From Taeniopygia guttata (Eukaryota > Chordata > Aves > Passeriformes > Estrildidae): DNA of 64,000 bases. The stretch covers positions 21,887,063 through 21,951,062 of the forward strand of contig NC_133063.1 in NCBI RefSeq assembly GCF_048771995.1, given 5' to 3'. Below the pieces are notes generated by a model, which saw only the letters and a program-made list of their open reading frames with translations, ran no database searches and was not told the origin of the DNA. The translations under genes were made by a program, and so were the position numbers. Numbering within the stretch: position 1 is the first letter of the stretch; each line of letters opens with the position of its first letter. Positions 47,991 through 61,823 of this stretch are shown piece after piece.

Positions 47991-50900
47991 GGTGTGCCTG
48001 GTAACGGGCTCTGTGCAGTCACACACTTTAGTGTGTCGTTGCTATAACGCTTTATTGGAAACTCAAATGCTTCTGCCTTTGGGGGCGGGGGGTGGGCGCT
48101 TCTTGATTACAGGATCTTGCCTGATTTTGTGGTTTGCACGCTCAGAAAAAACAACTTCAAAACACGGCCACAAAACTTCTACATGCTGGCTTGTCTGAGT
48201 TTTTGTTCATTTGTTAATGACAGAGTTTTAAATCAGTATTGGGAATTAAAAGTAGGGAGTAGTGGTTAAAGCATTTGCAGTGGGTAGAAGCCACTAGGCT
48301 TTGATGCATTTTCAAAAGTTCAGATTCCTGTCTTGTGTTGAAAGGTGCTAAGTCTGCAGCTGAGGACCGTACAAACATCATAGCTCCGAGTTTGTTTGAG
48401 TTTGCCCCTAGCTGAGGAAGGGACCATCACTGCCTGATTAGTGAAAGGTACCCAGCGAGCTGAGGATGCCCATGCAGGATGAGACCCTCTGACCCTGGTC
48501 ATCATTCAGGTCAGCAGCATGAGGCATTTCAAGTCCATTCAGGACAGCACATTCCAGTGGGCCATCCCCTTTGTCAGCTGCCTGCATCCCATCACATGGA
48601 GACTATATTTGTTTTTAAAAGAGATGTTTGATTTTTTTTCCCCCTCTCATCCTGTGCTCTGAGAGCCAATTTTAACTCTTTTTTCTAATTTCCCATCTTT
48701 CTAACTAAATCCTTGGCATATTAAATAAGAAACCTCAAGTAAAGCTGTTTAAATTCTGATTCTGGTTTTGAGCCAAGCCACGTACACCCAAGAATTCACC
48801 TTAGAGCCATATTTTTAATACCTAGCCTCAGAAAGATGAACTACGAACTTAATCTACCCTGGCCTCATTTAATAGAGTTAAGAGAGCAGGCTTTGCAAGC
48901 TTAATTCTCAGCTTTCTTTCATACAAAAAAATCAATATAGAACAAAATGCCCTTGTAGCTAAAATTAATCCTGTGAAACATGCCTGGAGCAAGGCCCAGC
49001 AGAAGAGGATGAGATGATGAGCTGGTGCTGGCTTTTCGAAGCATGGGACATAGGTCATCAATAATTTCCCCTGCTGTATATTGCTATATACAGCTATCAT
49101 TCCAGGGGTGCCCCATGGATCACTACATGGGCATTTCTTTGAAAGGCAGAAGAAGAAGGAGGAAACTGCAGAGAAGAAGAAGAAAACTTCTGCTCAGGGA
49201 CACAGCTGCTGAGGGTATGGGGAATGCAAATGCTCAGGAAGGGTTGAAAATGCTTTCAAGCCATGCTGTAATTGCACTGGTGAGTGAAAATAGTGCTCTA
49301 TCAGATTTTATTCCTTGCTGCAGGTGTTAATGGTGAATATAATCTAATTGGATTAAATGCTGTGTGCATACACCAGGTACATCTCAGAAAGGGCAATAGC
49401 TGCTTTTGTAAAACGGTACCAGACTCCTTTTACCAACACAGCATGAATCAGTCTTCTCCATACCCTCTCTTTAATTCTACATTTCCTTCCAGTATTAATT
49501 TATTCTTGTTCAGACACTTTTTAGCTTATGCCAAAAAAGTTAAGTCATACAGAAAGAGTACTCACAGCCTGTCATGCCTCTGAAAAAGCAGCATTTTCCA
49601 GCAATATGCTGCATGATGTCCATCTTACTCATGGGAAGGTGGAGGCTGCTGAAACAGGGCAAAGATGGGAATGCTGTTTCAAGAGCCCTTTATGCTGAGG
49701 AGCCTAGCAGGGGTGACATGCCAAGGAGCCCAGTGTGGAGCAATGCTTAGCAATGTGCTTCATAATTACAGCCCTGGTTGCCAAATTTCCTGTCAGCTCT
49801 TGTGCTGTGTTAGCAGGGGTCCTCAAGAGCAAGGCATGGGAGCAAATATTGCACTCAGTTAATGTGAGCTTTAGAAACCCTTTCTATGTGCAAAGCCAGG
49901 AATTCATTGTTAGCCTAATCGAGGTCTCAGCACTGTTAGCAAAGTGATATTGTTGGTCCCTGTGGTGCAGGGGAATTATGCAAGGGCCACAGCTCATTCT
50001 TAGTAACAACACAGTTCAAAATGTTGTAGTCAGAGTCCCTGTATCTCTGGATCATCCTCTGGGTTCCCAGATTTTTAGAGAGACAGAGCATGTGTGCCTG
50101 TGTGTTTTGGGGGGCTAGGGGTTGTGACTGCCAAGTAATCTGTGTTCCAGGATTTCTCAAGGCAGGAGCTTTATGTTGGTTTTGGAAGTTTCTCCCACTT
50201 TTGGTCTCTTACATATATTCGCTAATGCTGCCTGCGTGCCTACTGTATTTACTTGCCCATTCCTCATTTGTTTGCAGTTCTACCTTATGTCCACAATTGT
50301 GGTATATTTTACACACTGGGTAGTTGTCCTTTGTTCTGTGTAAATCCTGTTCTACTCAGCTCTTAAGGTTGCAATCTCCTAGTGACCAGTAGCTGACCAC
50401 TGGTGAGTGGTGATTTTTAGCCCTGGCACCTCCTGGTGCCATTCTGTACTGGCAGTGGTGTTTTTTGCTGTTACCTTGTGATATCACTTCTGAGGATCTT
50501 CAATATAACCTTGTTTTTGTTGTTTGGTTTTTTTTGTTTTTTTTTTAAATCAGCTTTCAAAGTCTTATTTCTCCATAATCTCGATAATCCAACTCACATT
50601 TTATTCCTGCAGCCTGGTCACACCTATCTTTGATCTAGAGTTGTAGGTAATCACTCTAAAAGGCTAATGAGAGTTCTTCCATTAGCAGACACACACATGG
50701 AACACCCTTGTATCTGTTTAAATAGTTTTCTTCAAGCTAAACCCGCAACACTGGGTATGTCAGCTAAATTTCTTTACAACAAGAGAGTCTTCCTCTATCA
50801 CACCTCAGATGTGAGGAGCAAGGAGGCAAATTTCAGAAAACCCAAAGTACTTGTATTATCTGCTTCAACGTGCAGCTGCTGTTTTGGCTCCACTGCTGTC

Positions 50901-53900
50901 AAAAGTTGAATTGCTTGAGCAAAAACTGGGGAGAAAAGCACCTCCCCTATGCATTGCCTGAATAACACGTGGGAAAACTAAACATTGCCTGCTTCAGAAC
51001 TCTTTTGAAATGGATCTCTTTGGACTGATAGTCAGGATGTGCAGAGCACCAGTGCTGGTGAGGTGCTTCTCTACAGAAAAGCACTCAGACATCCCTAAAC
51101 AGTCTGCTGAAGGCCTTTTATTCAGTAGAATGTTGTTTCTTCTTAAGGGTAGGATTAAATTCTGCTAAACACCATTTTACAGCTATCCAGGCCCATAGTG
51201 GCAACCCAAAGAAACCCCAAAAGATGCTCTTAGTGGAACTGCCACTGTGGTTTGTATTCTTTACAGATGTGGGAAGACTTGTAGTGGGGAGCTCTTTCTG
51301 GCAAGTCCTCACCCACTTCAGTAGTCCATTCTGACCTCACACACAGCAGCTCCTGGCAGCTTTTGATCAAATTTTTGCAAGGGCTTTTTGGACACTGATG
51401 ACAATTCTGTGACACCTGGGAGTGAGCGTCAGAGATATGGACCCACCACTTCCTCCCATCCGAATTGTACTGCCATTTTAAAGAAAAGTCATGGAGAATT
51501 AGCACAGCTTCCCCTGGTCTGTCTACACAAGTGACCACATGCCCTTTTTTAAACTATAAAGGCAAATTTTAGGGAAGGGAAAATTGCTCTCTCTCGGATC
51601 TGTATGAAATGTTCTTCATCAAACCTTGAATGTTGGAATTTTTTTCTTCCTGCTGAAGGAAAGAGCACCTTGAAATTTTTGAAGCAATATTACTGAGGAT
51701 AATTTATAAGTGGCTATTCAGATAAATAATGGACCCTGCTTACCAAGATCAGCTGAAAGTTCATATTTTACCTCTTTGACCTTGGAGAGAGCTATACATA
51801 TTCAGATTCGTTTGGAGTATTTTTGTGTAGCATTAGAGAAAGCGACCTCAAGTCATGTCTGTCTGTTCTAATAAAATAAATAATTTTCAAGATGAACTAA
51901 GTCAAAATTTAAATTAAGCTAGCTCCTGTGATATAGTGATTTTTAAAATCAACAGTGTGTTTTTAGGATTTGCATGTAAGCATTGCCTGGATGGATGCCA
52001 GGCTTCTTTTGCTGCAGGAATCAAGACAGCTCTGGCTAGTTTAAGAAAGCTTTCTTTCTGAGCTTTTAAACCCTCTGCAAAAAAATAGTCATTAGTGTGG
52101 GGACCAATTATGATCTTGGTCAAATAAGGGTGTATAAGGAGATGGATGGACAAGAGAAGGAAAAAAGGAATTTCTGGCATAATCTTTTTTTGGTTTTCGG
52201 TCCAAAGCAGGTCTGGGATTTTCTTCCCCAGAGAAGCAGAAGTCTGCGCAGCCGAAGCAGCAACGTGCTGAGGGCAGAGCTGGTTTTTGCTGCAACTGGA
52301 GCTCACCTCCCTCTGGAGCACCTTGTGGGCTGGGCAGGGACTGGGATGTGGTGCAGAGGGGGCACCTCAGCAGCTGGTCAGGAGGAGGGGGCAGGACTTC
52401 CCACAGTTCTTCAGCTGCTAGCGCAAACTCCTTCTTGAAGTATTGCCATTTCAGCAAAGGCAGCACACATTAAAAAATAATATAGCATCTCCTAGCACCT
52501 TTTATGATAGCATGAAATGAGGAAGTGCCCATAGACTTGAAGGGACTGGCCTAAATTTTCTAATTTCAACCATGGAAAAAAACAGTTCTGTCAGTTTTTA
52601 AATCTGTGGCAGCACCTTGCTCACAGCTGCTGTTGATCTCTGTTTTAAGAGCTGTGAGTCCCCACAGTGGCACTGCAAGCCGGGAGGGGTTTTTCCCTTC
52701 TGTGGAACTTTCTTTGATGTGATTACATAGCCTGTTTTCTCTTTTGTGTTTCTTATAAAAAAAATGTATATAGTTATATATGTATGTAAGCACTGCCTTT
52801 ATCCCCAAGAGTCAGAGGGAAATAATATTTTCTGTGTGTTGTTTGCTTTTACACAGTTAGCAAAACAATGTTCACATCTCTCCTTTTAACTCTTCTAAAG
52901 AAGCTATTATAATGTCAAATAACATGCCACTGTGACTATGCCTAATTAGAATTACAAATTCAGTTGAAGAGATAAATGACCAGATACTTCATGGTGCAAG
53001 TCAGCCCAGCTCCAGGCGCTTGTGCTCACAAGATTTACAAGGATGGGTCGACAGACTGATGAAATGGAGGCCTGGAAAATGCTGCATTAATGAAATGCAA
53101 ACTGTGTTTGAGCTGTTAAATGGACCTGCTCTCTCAGGTGTCTCATGCAATAGGAAAAACCTGTAAAAACTGCTCTGGTTGGGATACAAAAAGCAAATCA
53201 GTAGTTACAGTCTCTGCTGATGGGCTGGAGAAGACACACATCAGACTGTGTACAGCTTAATGTTCCATGAATGGATTGGTCCAGAGCCCACTGAAAGTCA
53301 GTGGAAAGATTGTCAGCATCTGATCCAAAGGCAGGAAATCAGAAATTAGGGATTCAAAGCCTGTTCTTTACCAAGTAAACAGTGAAGTCAGGTGGTCATG
53401 GCTGGTTTATAAAACAGTGGCTAGTGATGTCCAATAAAAAATGAAGCACTTATGGACATAGATGTTTCTGCTAGTAGCACTGTGTAAACACATCACTAGA
53501 AACAGATAGCAATTAGCATGATTCAAATAAGGTTGAATTGTCTGTTTATGTAGTTTGAAAAAAAACTGGTGCAGATCACTAGTCTTCAATGGCAGCTTAA
53601 ACTCAACCTTAAAGACATTTAAACTGAATTTCTGTGTGATCTTTAATTGTCATTTTAACCGAAATAGTAAAACTCTGCTAATTTCAAAGGGAGGTAAAGA
53701 AGGAGTTTGCCTGAGAACTTTAATAAGGGTGGAGCAGATTTCAATACACAGATGGAATGTCATAAATCTCTCTTCCATTATTACCATGAAATTGTACACA
53801 TCTAAATTATCATTTCAGTTTTCAGAAACCTTCTCTATGAAGTGTCAGCAATTACTGAGAAAGTCACTGTCTCAGCAATTACTACTGAATGGTTTAATAA

Positions 53901-54959
53901 ATCATTTGTATAAGTTCTTAATTAAAAACCAGTAAGTGTTGACTTTGAAGAGAGACAAATCAACAAGAGATATGTAAAAGCATTAAGAACACTGTAATAT
54001 CAAAGGCTCTCTACTGAAATGTGGCCTCTGTGTGTTTTTCTTCAACTGCAACTGAGATACAAATGGCAAAAAACCTTTCAAAACATAATTAGGAAGGCGT
54101 TAAATCCAAACATCTCCAAAGAAGCATTCCATTCCCTCAGTCCCAGTACAAAGAAAACATTAATTACTCTTCCTTCCCAACACCTACAGGGGTGTTCTCA
54201 TGGTGTGCAGAGACAATTAGCTGAAACCTAAGCAAAAGTAATGCCTAGTGACTAAATTTTCTGTACTCTATAGTATCAGAAAAATTCTGAAACAGGTTGG
54301 CAGTCCAATACTCCCAGTAGAGAAAAGAGACTCTGCTGCTTTTCAAGGGCTGAATGTTTATCTTTCAAGCATCTTAGCAGGGAATTTAGTAGCTAATAAA
54401 TCACAGTGATGATAAGTACTTGTGTCAGTGCATCGGTGGGCTCCTGAAGGGAATGGCTGAAGCACAGATGGTCTCACTCTGAGGAGCACTTCTACCCGCA
54501 GGCTCAGTCCAAGCCAGGTTATCCCAAATAACACCCCTTCCACATTCCGGAAGGAGTGTGTCAGCATGGGAATGGGCGCTTGGACCATGCTGCCACATCC
54601 AGGTGTGCTGTACCTAGGACAGGGAGCACAGTGTAGGAGCTCCTGAGGACTAATGCTGTGGATGTGGTTCTGTACGCAGGAGAGTCCAGCCCTGGACCTG
54701 AGAACTCACAATCAGGTGGAAATTGCCTTCACCTGCTCAGCCTTTTTGCTGAGTAAAATTGCATCCATTTTTCTGGCCCTGAGGCAGAGTTCCGCCTTCT
54801 CTGTGTGTGCTTGAGGGGCCTGATAATCTCATAACCTCAGAATAAAACTTCGTTGTGATGCGGTTTGCAGAGACTAGTTTATTCAAACCAGCTTCCCAAA
54901 CCCACTATGTGCAGTGCTTTATTTCCCTCCTGAACTTATAATGTGTTTTAATTAGTAGG

Positions 54960-55200
54960 CAATTTTTTCCAGCTCAGAACTCAGAAATTCTGCACAGGTT
55001 AGTTCCTTGAGCACTGAATAACTTGTCCTTTATCAAAGAGTCATCCCTCTTGTGTCTTGCTGGCAGCACATGACTTGCATCGATTGTGGACAGTGATCTG
55101 TTTAATTAGCTTGCTCTTGCATCTTGGTACAAAAAAAAAAAAAAAAAAAAAAAGGCCACAGGTACCAAACCCAAGAGATAACAGAAAGAACTGAGAACAT
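54960..55200 (+). repeat. Diverged direct duplication, copy A
   Basis: This aligns by eye with 56300-56495 in the same orientation. Shared blocks in order are TTTTCCAGCTCAGAA, a TAACTTGTCCT block, a GGCAG-ACATGA block, an A-rich or AC-rich spacer, and GAAAGAACTGAG at the end. Copy A carries a 23-base poly-A at 55131-55153 in the spacer. It is not recognised as CR1 and has no ORF of interest. Confidence 0.55.
55131..55153 (+). repeat. Poly-A run, 23 bases
   Basis: An uninterrupted run of 23 adenines inside copy A of the diverged duplication. The matching position in copy B holds a CACACA-type tract. Confidence 0.95.
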
Positions 55201-55327
55201 CTTCAATTACAGCATTCTTTTTATCAATCTTTGAATTTAAACTATCTGGAAAACAGATGATGAGTTCATGTAAATTAACATGCAAATTAACACAAGGGCT
55301 TGCTTATAACCAGTACATAGCTCTTCA

Positions 55328-55400
55328 GGGTTTGGGGTTTTTTGGGGGTTTTTTTGGTTGTGTTTTTTTTATTTTTGTGGTTTTTTTTTTTTTTTTTGGT
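55328..55400 (+). repeat. T/G-block low-complexity tract
   Basis: G-runs of two to five alternate with T-runs of up to about 20. It has the same composition as the tracts at 16838-17230 and 62590-62637. Confidence 0.9.
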
Positions 55401-55475
55401 CATTTCATCCCTTGCATTTGTGTCAGAGAGCCCAGTTAGTTTTATTTATTTCATAAAACTAGGGCAAATTGATTC

Positions 55476-55518
55476 ATTATTGTATTATTCTGAATTAATT
55501 ATTGTATTATTCTGAATT
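55476..55518. repeat. Tandem duplication, 2 x 21 bp, period 22
   Basis: A 21-base segment starting ATTATTGTATTATTCTG occurs at 55476-55496 and again at 55498-55518, identical in both copies. Confidence 0.95.
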
Positions 55519-56299
55519 CAGAATGACATCTCTAAGATCCATACAAACTGGAGCCTGTTATTATTAGTAAAGTACTTTTAAAACAAAAATGACATTTTTT
55601 ATTGACTTTGAAAAGGTTTGGTCCCTCACATAATACACATTAGCTACTGAGGATTTAAGAGAAGGATGAACAAACCTAAAGTGTTTAGTAACATAATAGA
55701 TAAAAAGATAAAATCCAGGCACCTTTGTAGAGTAATATACAATTTGAGTGGACACAAATACAGACAAATGCTGACATAAAGTCATAATTAATCTCTCACA
55801 GACCAAAAGATACACTGGAACAGACATAACATTTTTTTGGACAGTCTCATGGCTGGAATTGAATGCCAGTGTAAAGTGATACAACTTCTTTAGGAAAGCT
55901 ACAGGGAAGACTGTCAATCTCAGCTAACAGCAAAAGTTGGAGTAATATATAATATGCTAGCTGAAAGCCTGGTTGAAGCCTTTTTTTAGGGCAGAGAATT
56001 ATTTCATAGCAAATGCCAGAATTTGCTTATATTCTTTAACTTTTTTCCTTTCTTATTAAAACTGGAAATAAAAAATTATTTTTAAGACCAGGGAAAGGAG
56101 AGAAATGAGAGTAAGGGAAAAAAATGATCAAATAGTAGGAACTATTCACCTTAAGAGTACAGAAGAGTTAGCCTCAAATCATTCCTCCTTTTCTGGGAAA
56201 GATAAAGCCACAGGCAATGGTGTTGGGAAACATAATGGGTTACATTCTGTAATAGCATCCATGACATGGAAAAAATGAGTATGGAATGCTTATTTATCA

Positions 56300-56495
56300 A
56301 ATCTTTTCCAGCTCAGAAATCACAGTCTCCATATCTTAGCCTCTTGTGCATTGACTAACTTGTCCTGTTCTATTGGCAGTACATGATGTGCCTTGATGGT
56401 AGACTGTAATCCATTTTATAAGGTTACTCATATGTCTGTAAAAACACCCCCAACTACACACACACACAAAAAGAGCTATAATGAAAAGAACTGAG
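56300..56495 (+). repeat. Diverged direct duplication, copy B
   Basis: Counterpart of 54960-55200, about 1.34 kb downstream. The same ordered blocks are visible, with many substitutions and small indels between them, so the event is old. It ends in an AAAAGAACTGAGG block about 430 bases before exon 2 of GRIN3A. Confidence 0.55.
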
Positions 56496-56922
56496 GGTTT
56501 TCTTTATTTTTTCTTATTGTTTATGAATGAACTTTTCAGCATCCATTTGTAAATTGGTCTGTAAATGGGCTGAACTTGAGCCAGAAGTTCTTTCAAGGAA
56601 ATAACTTCTCATATCCCTGTTAGGGGTGCAGGGAAATCTTTGCTTGAGAATGCTTCGAAATCCAAAAGCACAAGTAGATAGAAAGAAAAACATATTCTCA
56701 GAAACAGAGTAATTAATGACTGCTGCAGTTGAGTCAAACTAGCACAGAAAGCCCATGAATCACAGTCCATTTTAGCTAGGTGGGTGTAAATTTTCCTGTT
56801 GCTCACACAGTTCTGTTGATTGGCAGGTGGTTCCTTGAACTAAAGGAGTGTATAAAAGTTAATTAGACTCATTAGCTTTTTTGCAGTATATTTCTGATCG
56901 TCTTTCGTTTTTTTAACCACAG

Positions 56923-57527
56923 AACCCCCTTCACCTGCAGATGAGCTTAGAAAACACACTGAGTTCTGATGCTGATGTCACTTTCTCGATTCTCGCGATG
57001 AACAACTGGTACAATTTCAGCCTGATGCTGTGCCAGGAGGAGTGGAACATCACGGATTTTCTCTTCCTCACACAACAGAGCTCCAAGTTCCATCTGGGAT
57101 CCATTATAAACATCACAGCAAACTTCACTTCAACTACTGACCTTCTGAACTACTTGCAGTTTTACCTGGAGAGCATCAAAGACACAACGTCAACCATGGT
57201 GATGTTTGGGTGTGACATGGAGAAAACGCGGAGGATTTTTGAGATAACCACGCAGTTTGGTGTGATGCCTCCAGAGCTGCACTGGATTATTGGGGATTCA
57301 CAGAATGTGGAAGAGCTGAGGACAGAAGGTTTGCCCCTCGGTCTCATCGCTCACGGCAAGACAACTCAGTCGGTCTTCGAGCATTACGTGCAGGATGCCA
57401 TGGAGCTGGTAGCCAGGGCTGTGGCAGCAGCCACCATGATCCAGCCTGAACTGGCTCTCATTCCAAGTACAATGAACTGCATGGACACGGATGAAAGGAA
57501 TATCACTTCAGGCCAGTATTTGTCAAA
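56923..57527 (+). CDS. GRIN3A: GRIN3A coding exon 2: GluN3A N-terminal domain
   Basis: Second coding exon (201 codons plus two bases), residues 206-406 and the first two bases of codon 407. It encodes the second half of the extracellular amino-terminal (LIVBP-like) domain that guides subunit assembly. Conserved family blocks include [77 protein letters not shown] and [21 protein letters not shown]-glycosylation sequons are at Asn236, 247, 268, 272 and 398. The acceptor (CCACAG) and donor (AA|GTAAGT) are canonical and leave a phase-2 junction that exon 3 completes to Lys407. The nearby ATG at 56941 is internal, not a start. Confidence 0.96.
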
Positions 57528-59648
57528 GTAAGTTTTACCTTTTCCCCTCACCCCAGGTAATATTTGCTGTATTGAGAGAAAAATATTTTTTTTCTCCCTC
57601 CCACTGTTCTCTGTGAGTTAATTATCATGCTGCTAACCCTCCCTCACAAACAAGTTTGTTTCAGTGTTTCCTCCTGCTTCTTTACTTCTGGGCAGATTAT
57701 GACATTTTGACTTTGCCACACTGGAAGAGAAGCTAGAACTTCAAGATTCTGGTGGAAGAAGAAGACACTGTTCCACAGAAGTAGAGATCACATAGTAAAC
57801 ATAGGCTAGGTTACAGACTGTGCTCTGAAACTTTATATTTATTCATGTAAGTGGGCTACTGTCAAACTCTCTGACATTTTGAGTGTAGAAAACAGGGTAT
57901 TTGCACTGTCTAAACCCTTGGACAGTATAAAGATGTGTAGTAGCCCTTGATAGTATGTTTCCATGGAAAAGAGAGGAAAAAGATGCACCTTCATCTCTTC
58001 AGAGGGTTTCTTCTGGTGAGAGCACTCAAAAGTACAATGTACTGTTTCTGCTGCATGTCACTATAGAGAAGGTATTCCCAAAATGACTTCTGTGTTCCTG
58101 TTTAGAAATATTATTGTTTTTAACATATGAGTTGAAAACCTGCATGGTACTTTTTGAAAACAAACAAAAATGTCTTGGCTAACTACATTAATTCATCACT
58201 TAATCCACACCCAGCAACTATTTCATGTTTTCCACCCATTATATCTGGTGTTCAACCTTAAGATTTTGTTGGACAAAATCTTAGTTAGGATAAAAGTTTT
58301 TGAGGCTTTTTTTCAAAAACATTTTTTTTTTCTTGGATATGTCTGCACAGTAATGTATTAACAGCACTGCTCAAAACACAACCATTTGAGACCCTATCAT
58401 TTCCTTAGTCCACTTGTCCATTAAGAGTCAAAAACTCCATTTCCAAAGAGTGGAAGAGGGCTTGGGAAATAAACACTGGACCGACTCACAATACCCCAGT
58501 GACTTGTGATGTTTATTTTGCCACGTCTTTCTGGATATTTTAACTGAAAAGTAAAAGTCAGCAGGAGCTTTCTTAAAGAAACAAGAGAACAGTAGTTTTA
58601 TGAATAGGCTTTTTGAGGTTTGAAGAAGAGATTTAAAAAAAAGGAAAACAAAAGTAAAACAGTTAAATGTATTAATGAAAAATAATTCATCATTTTTGCT
58701 CTCTATAGAGAACCATTAGCTTTTGTTGTATTTTGGGAGACAATATGCAGTTTCACATCTGTGAAACGTCTTTTCCCTTCATATTGGTAAGCATATCATG
58801 GAAGTAAAAGAAAGAATTTTATGCTTAGCCTTGGTTTTTTCCCTATGCAGTTGCCTGTGAACTCTATTAAAGAGAAAATAATAGGTTAGAGAAACCCTTG
58901 TCCTAGATCAGTGCAGCTGTTTCTGCAGTGTATGAGTGAGACAGGTACCTGATGGACAGAAGTGATGTATTTGCATCAGCAGTCTAACTATTAACTCTGA
59001 GCAGTGCCATTAATTTCTCAGGTGTGACATGCTGATGAGTGGCTTCACTGTGACCAACCTGGCCCATCTTCCCAGGGCTTTTAGGCATTTTTATCCTCCA
59101 AAGATGAAAATTTTGTCTGGTGCTTAACTGCTTTTTACTAATGAGTGCATTTTTCAGTCTGAATGAGCCCATCTGTCTTGGTGGGAAGCCTTGGAGCTGC
59201 TGTGCATGGGGAATGAGAAGGGGATGATGGAGAAGAAGCAGTGCTCAGACGTCCACCTCACCACTCTGCAAAGGGTGGATGGACAGCAGCCCCACTCTCT
59301 GGCACAGCAAGAGCTTCTTCTGCCAGCACTGATTTCACACCTTGGCTGTGCAGACATTTAAGTGCACCCAAGAGCAGAATTATGGGCTAGTGCATGGTAA
59401 AGCATGCTTGTATCTGTATGGATATGGGTATAGATGTACAACCCCCTGGAGATTTTACTGTTGTAAGTCACTGTCCATTATTCCTCTTATAATGAAATTG
59501 ATTCCTTCATCAATTCCGCCTGTTCACGGGAGCATCCTTGTTGTTGGAACAAGGCATTAAAATTTCAAAGCCTCATCTTGTCTTATAGCTTTAATTAGTC
59601 TTACAGCTTTAACTCACCTTCTTGGGTAATTTCATCAGCCTGCTATTT

Positions 59649-60025
59649 CATAGATCCATAAAATCACAGGGTGGTTTGGGTTGGAAGGGACCTTAAACAT
59701 CATCTGATTCCACCCCCTCGTATGGGTAGGGACACCTTCCACTATCCCAGGTTGCTCCCAGCCCTGTCCAACCTGGTCTTGAGCACTTACAGGGATGGGG
59801 CAGCCACAGCTTCTCTGGGCAACCAGTGCCAGGGCCTCCCCACCCTCACAGTATATACTTATTCCCAGTATCCCATCTAGCCCTCCCCTCTGGCAGTTTG
59901 AAGCCATTCCCTCTTGTCCTATCGGTAAGAAGTCTCTCCACCTCTGCTGGCATCCCTTTAAGGACTGCAAGGATACTAAAAGTTCTCCCCGGAACCTTCT
60001 CTTTTTCCCTGCCAATTCTAGTTCT
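59649..60025 (-). mobile_element. CR1 LINE 3' end fragment (antisense), longest tail copy
   Basis: CATAGATCCATAAAATCACA, then a GGTTTGGGTTGGAAGGGACC block, CAGGGATGGGGCAGCCACAG, CCCAGTATCCCATCTAGCCC and a CCTTTAAGGACTGCAAGGAT-like block. This is a textbook antisense CR1 3' end of about 375 bp. Open frames exist on both strands across it but carry no reverse-transcriptase motif. It lies in intron 2. Confidence 0.93.
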
Positions 60026-61823
60026 TGCCTCCAGGAAGCTTCCCAAAAAGAGAGGTGGAATGACCCAACCATCAAGACTGAGAGAAAATAATTTCAGTAG
60101 GTCATTCTTAAATATACTACAAAGATACTGCTACTGGAGAGTGATAGTACTGCTAAAGGTCTAAGGAGCAGTTCTTGTAACAAAGCACAAGCGAAACAAA
60201 GCTGAAATGAACAAATGACACATTCTGGAGTTGTTTAAACTGAAGTGACTCACATAAAACTTTGATGCAGTTATCATATAGTTGTCAGTGTGAACATCAG
60301 CTCTCATATATTGACACAGCATCAAGAAAATTCATTCAGCTGTCAGACCTGAGGATCTGGCCCTTCACCTTCTGAAATTTGTGCAGGCTGTCTTTCCATA
60401 CAAACCTGTCAGTAGACCTTCTGAAACAGCTGCTCAGATACTGCCAGAATGTCTGTGCAGTACCCAGCACTTGTAATTCCCAAAGATTCATGATGGAGAT
60501 TTCTAGCTTAAGAAGTGTAGTCAGAGCCTCTTATCTGTTTCCTAAGTTTTCATGTAAAGGAGTTTTCACTTGAAGTTGCTGGCATGAGTTTCACTGGTGC
60601 TGATCACAGTGCATGCAAATGCTCAGCAGCCTCAGCTGCTTGTGTATAAAACAGAGTGTTGTTAAAATTCTTCTCCAGCATGGCTCCCATCATTTATTTT
60701 GATTCATGCTCTGTCACTACAAAAAAATACAGAACATGCAAATCAGCTGCAAAGGTAAGCCACTAACTCAATGAGGTGATGAAGTTGTACATTCAAATGC
60801 TGCTAAATCTCTCCCAGGTACCCACTTCTAGCAGAACCACAGGACAGGTACAGAGGGCTCGTTCTGCCCTCCTGGGTGTGCTTGCTTTTACTGTACAAGT
60901 CAGCAAACAACGTGCAATAATTCCAGTGATCTCCTTCCACCTTCAGAAAATTAATGTAATGCATTGTTCCATGGCTTCAGTTACTCCCAAAGCGCCTGCT
61001 TTGCAGCATTCTCATGCTCAGGTCGTGCAGTATTAGCAACATGGGGCCAAAGTCATGAGAGCTTTGCAAGCTTATTCCACCTGAGGACGTCTCCCTCCAT
61101 TTTTGGCATTCTTGTGGACATCTCCTAAAAAAAACTTTCATGCAGGTCCATCTACATACATGGAATGGTTTTACTTTTACTGTCACAGTGATGGCTTTGG
61201 CCTGTATGCCCAGCAAGGCTTGTAACTAAGTTGCATAATTTTTTACAGAGACTGAGGGTGATAAAAGTAAGAAAGAGATAAAATCCAAACAAGTTTATGG
61301 GCATGTAAACCTTACTTTAATGTTAAAAATTGCCTGCTCCCGTACCCTTTGTCTTGATAGTGTTTGCATACACAAACAGGGAAGTTACACCATTAGATAG
61401 AAAGCACGGATTAGGAGGGAAGGAGTGGGCAAACAGTGGCAGATACCACTGATTATTGGAGCTATGGTGTCCTTTAATACTGGACTAAATGGTAAATGAT
61501 TTAAAACATAAAATTGTATTTATAGTTTATATACATTTATATTTATAAACACCTGTCTGCCTTTTTTAGGCATGATTTCCAGACCCAGGCTAGCTCATAT
61601 ACAGATCATCTTCTTTTGAAAGTATTGTCTGTGTCATCTTTCTCCAAACTCAACCTACTCAAAGGAGACTGAGCAAGAACTGTGAAGCTGCCTTAGAGAA
61701 GGCTATCACAGACACAACCATGCTCAAAACTAAATCATTTACTGTCATAAATTTACCTTTGAAAGGGGTAAAATTATATGACCTTGAGACTTAAACAGTG
61801 CAGATGTTTAACTGCTGAAACCC

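Larger units (their letters stand above)
33398..56922 (+). other. GRIN3A: GRIN3A intron 1 (about 23.5 kb, phase 0)
   Basis: The donor GTAAGG at 33398 and the acceptor after a T-rich tract ending CCACAG at 56922 join exon 1 and exon 2 without a frame shift (Ser-Leu, then Asn-Pro-Leu-His). The intron holds three CR1 fragments, several simple repeats, a strong C-tract, a CpG-enriched patch near 45060-45670 and a diverged direct duplication near its 3' end. No nested gene is recognisable. The many ORFs of 60-135 codons on both strands lack domains. No extra in-frame exon of this family is visible inside it. Confidence 0.85.

Noticed and set aside
47794..48198. 134-codon ORF with a poly-serine run
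   Set aside because: The poly-serine is a (TCC)n microsatellite. No homology, splice support or conserved flank is visible.
33398..56922. Nested gene inside the GRIN3A intron, as with the PPP3R2 retrogene in mammals
   Set aside because: I looked for an EF-hand calcineurin-B-like ORF and for any other long intact frame in introns 1 and 2 and found none. In mammals that retrogene lies in a later intron and is mammal-specific as far as I know.
59635..60164. ORFs of 98-146 codons on both strands near 59.6-60.2 kb
   Set aside because: They are reading frames through the antisense CR1 3' end, with no reverse-transcriptase motif.
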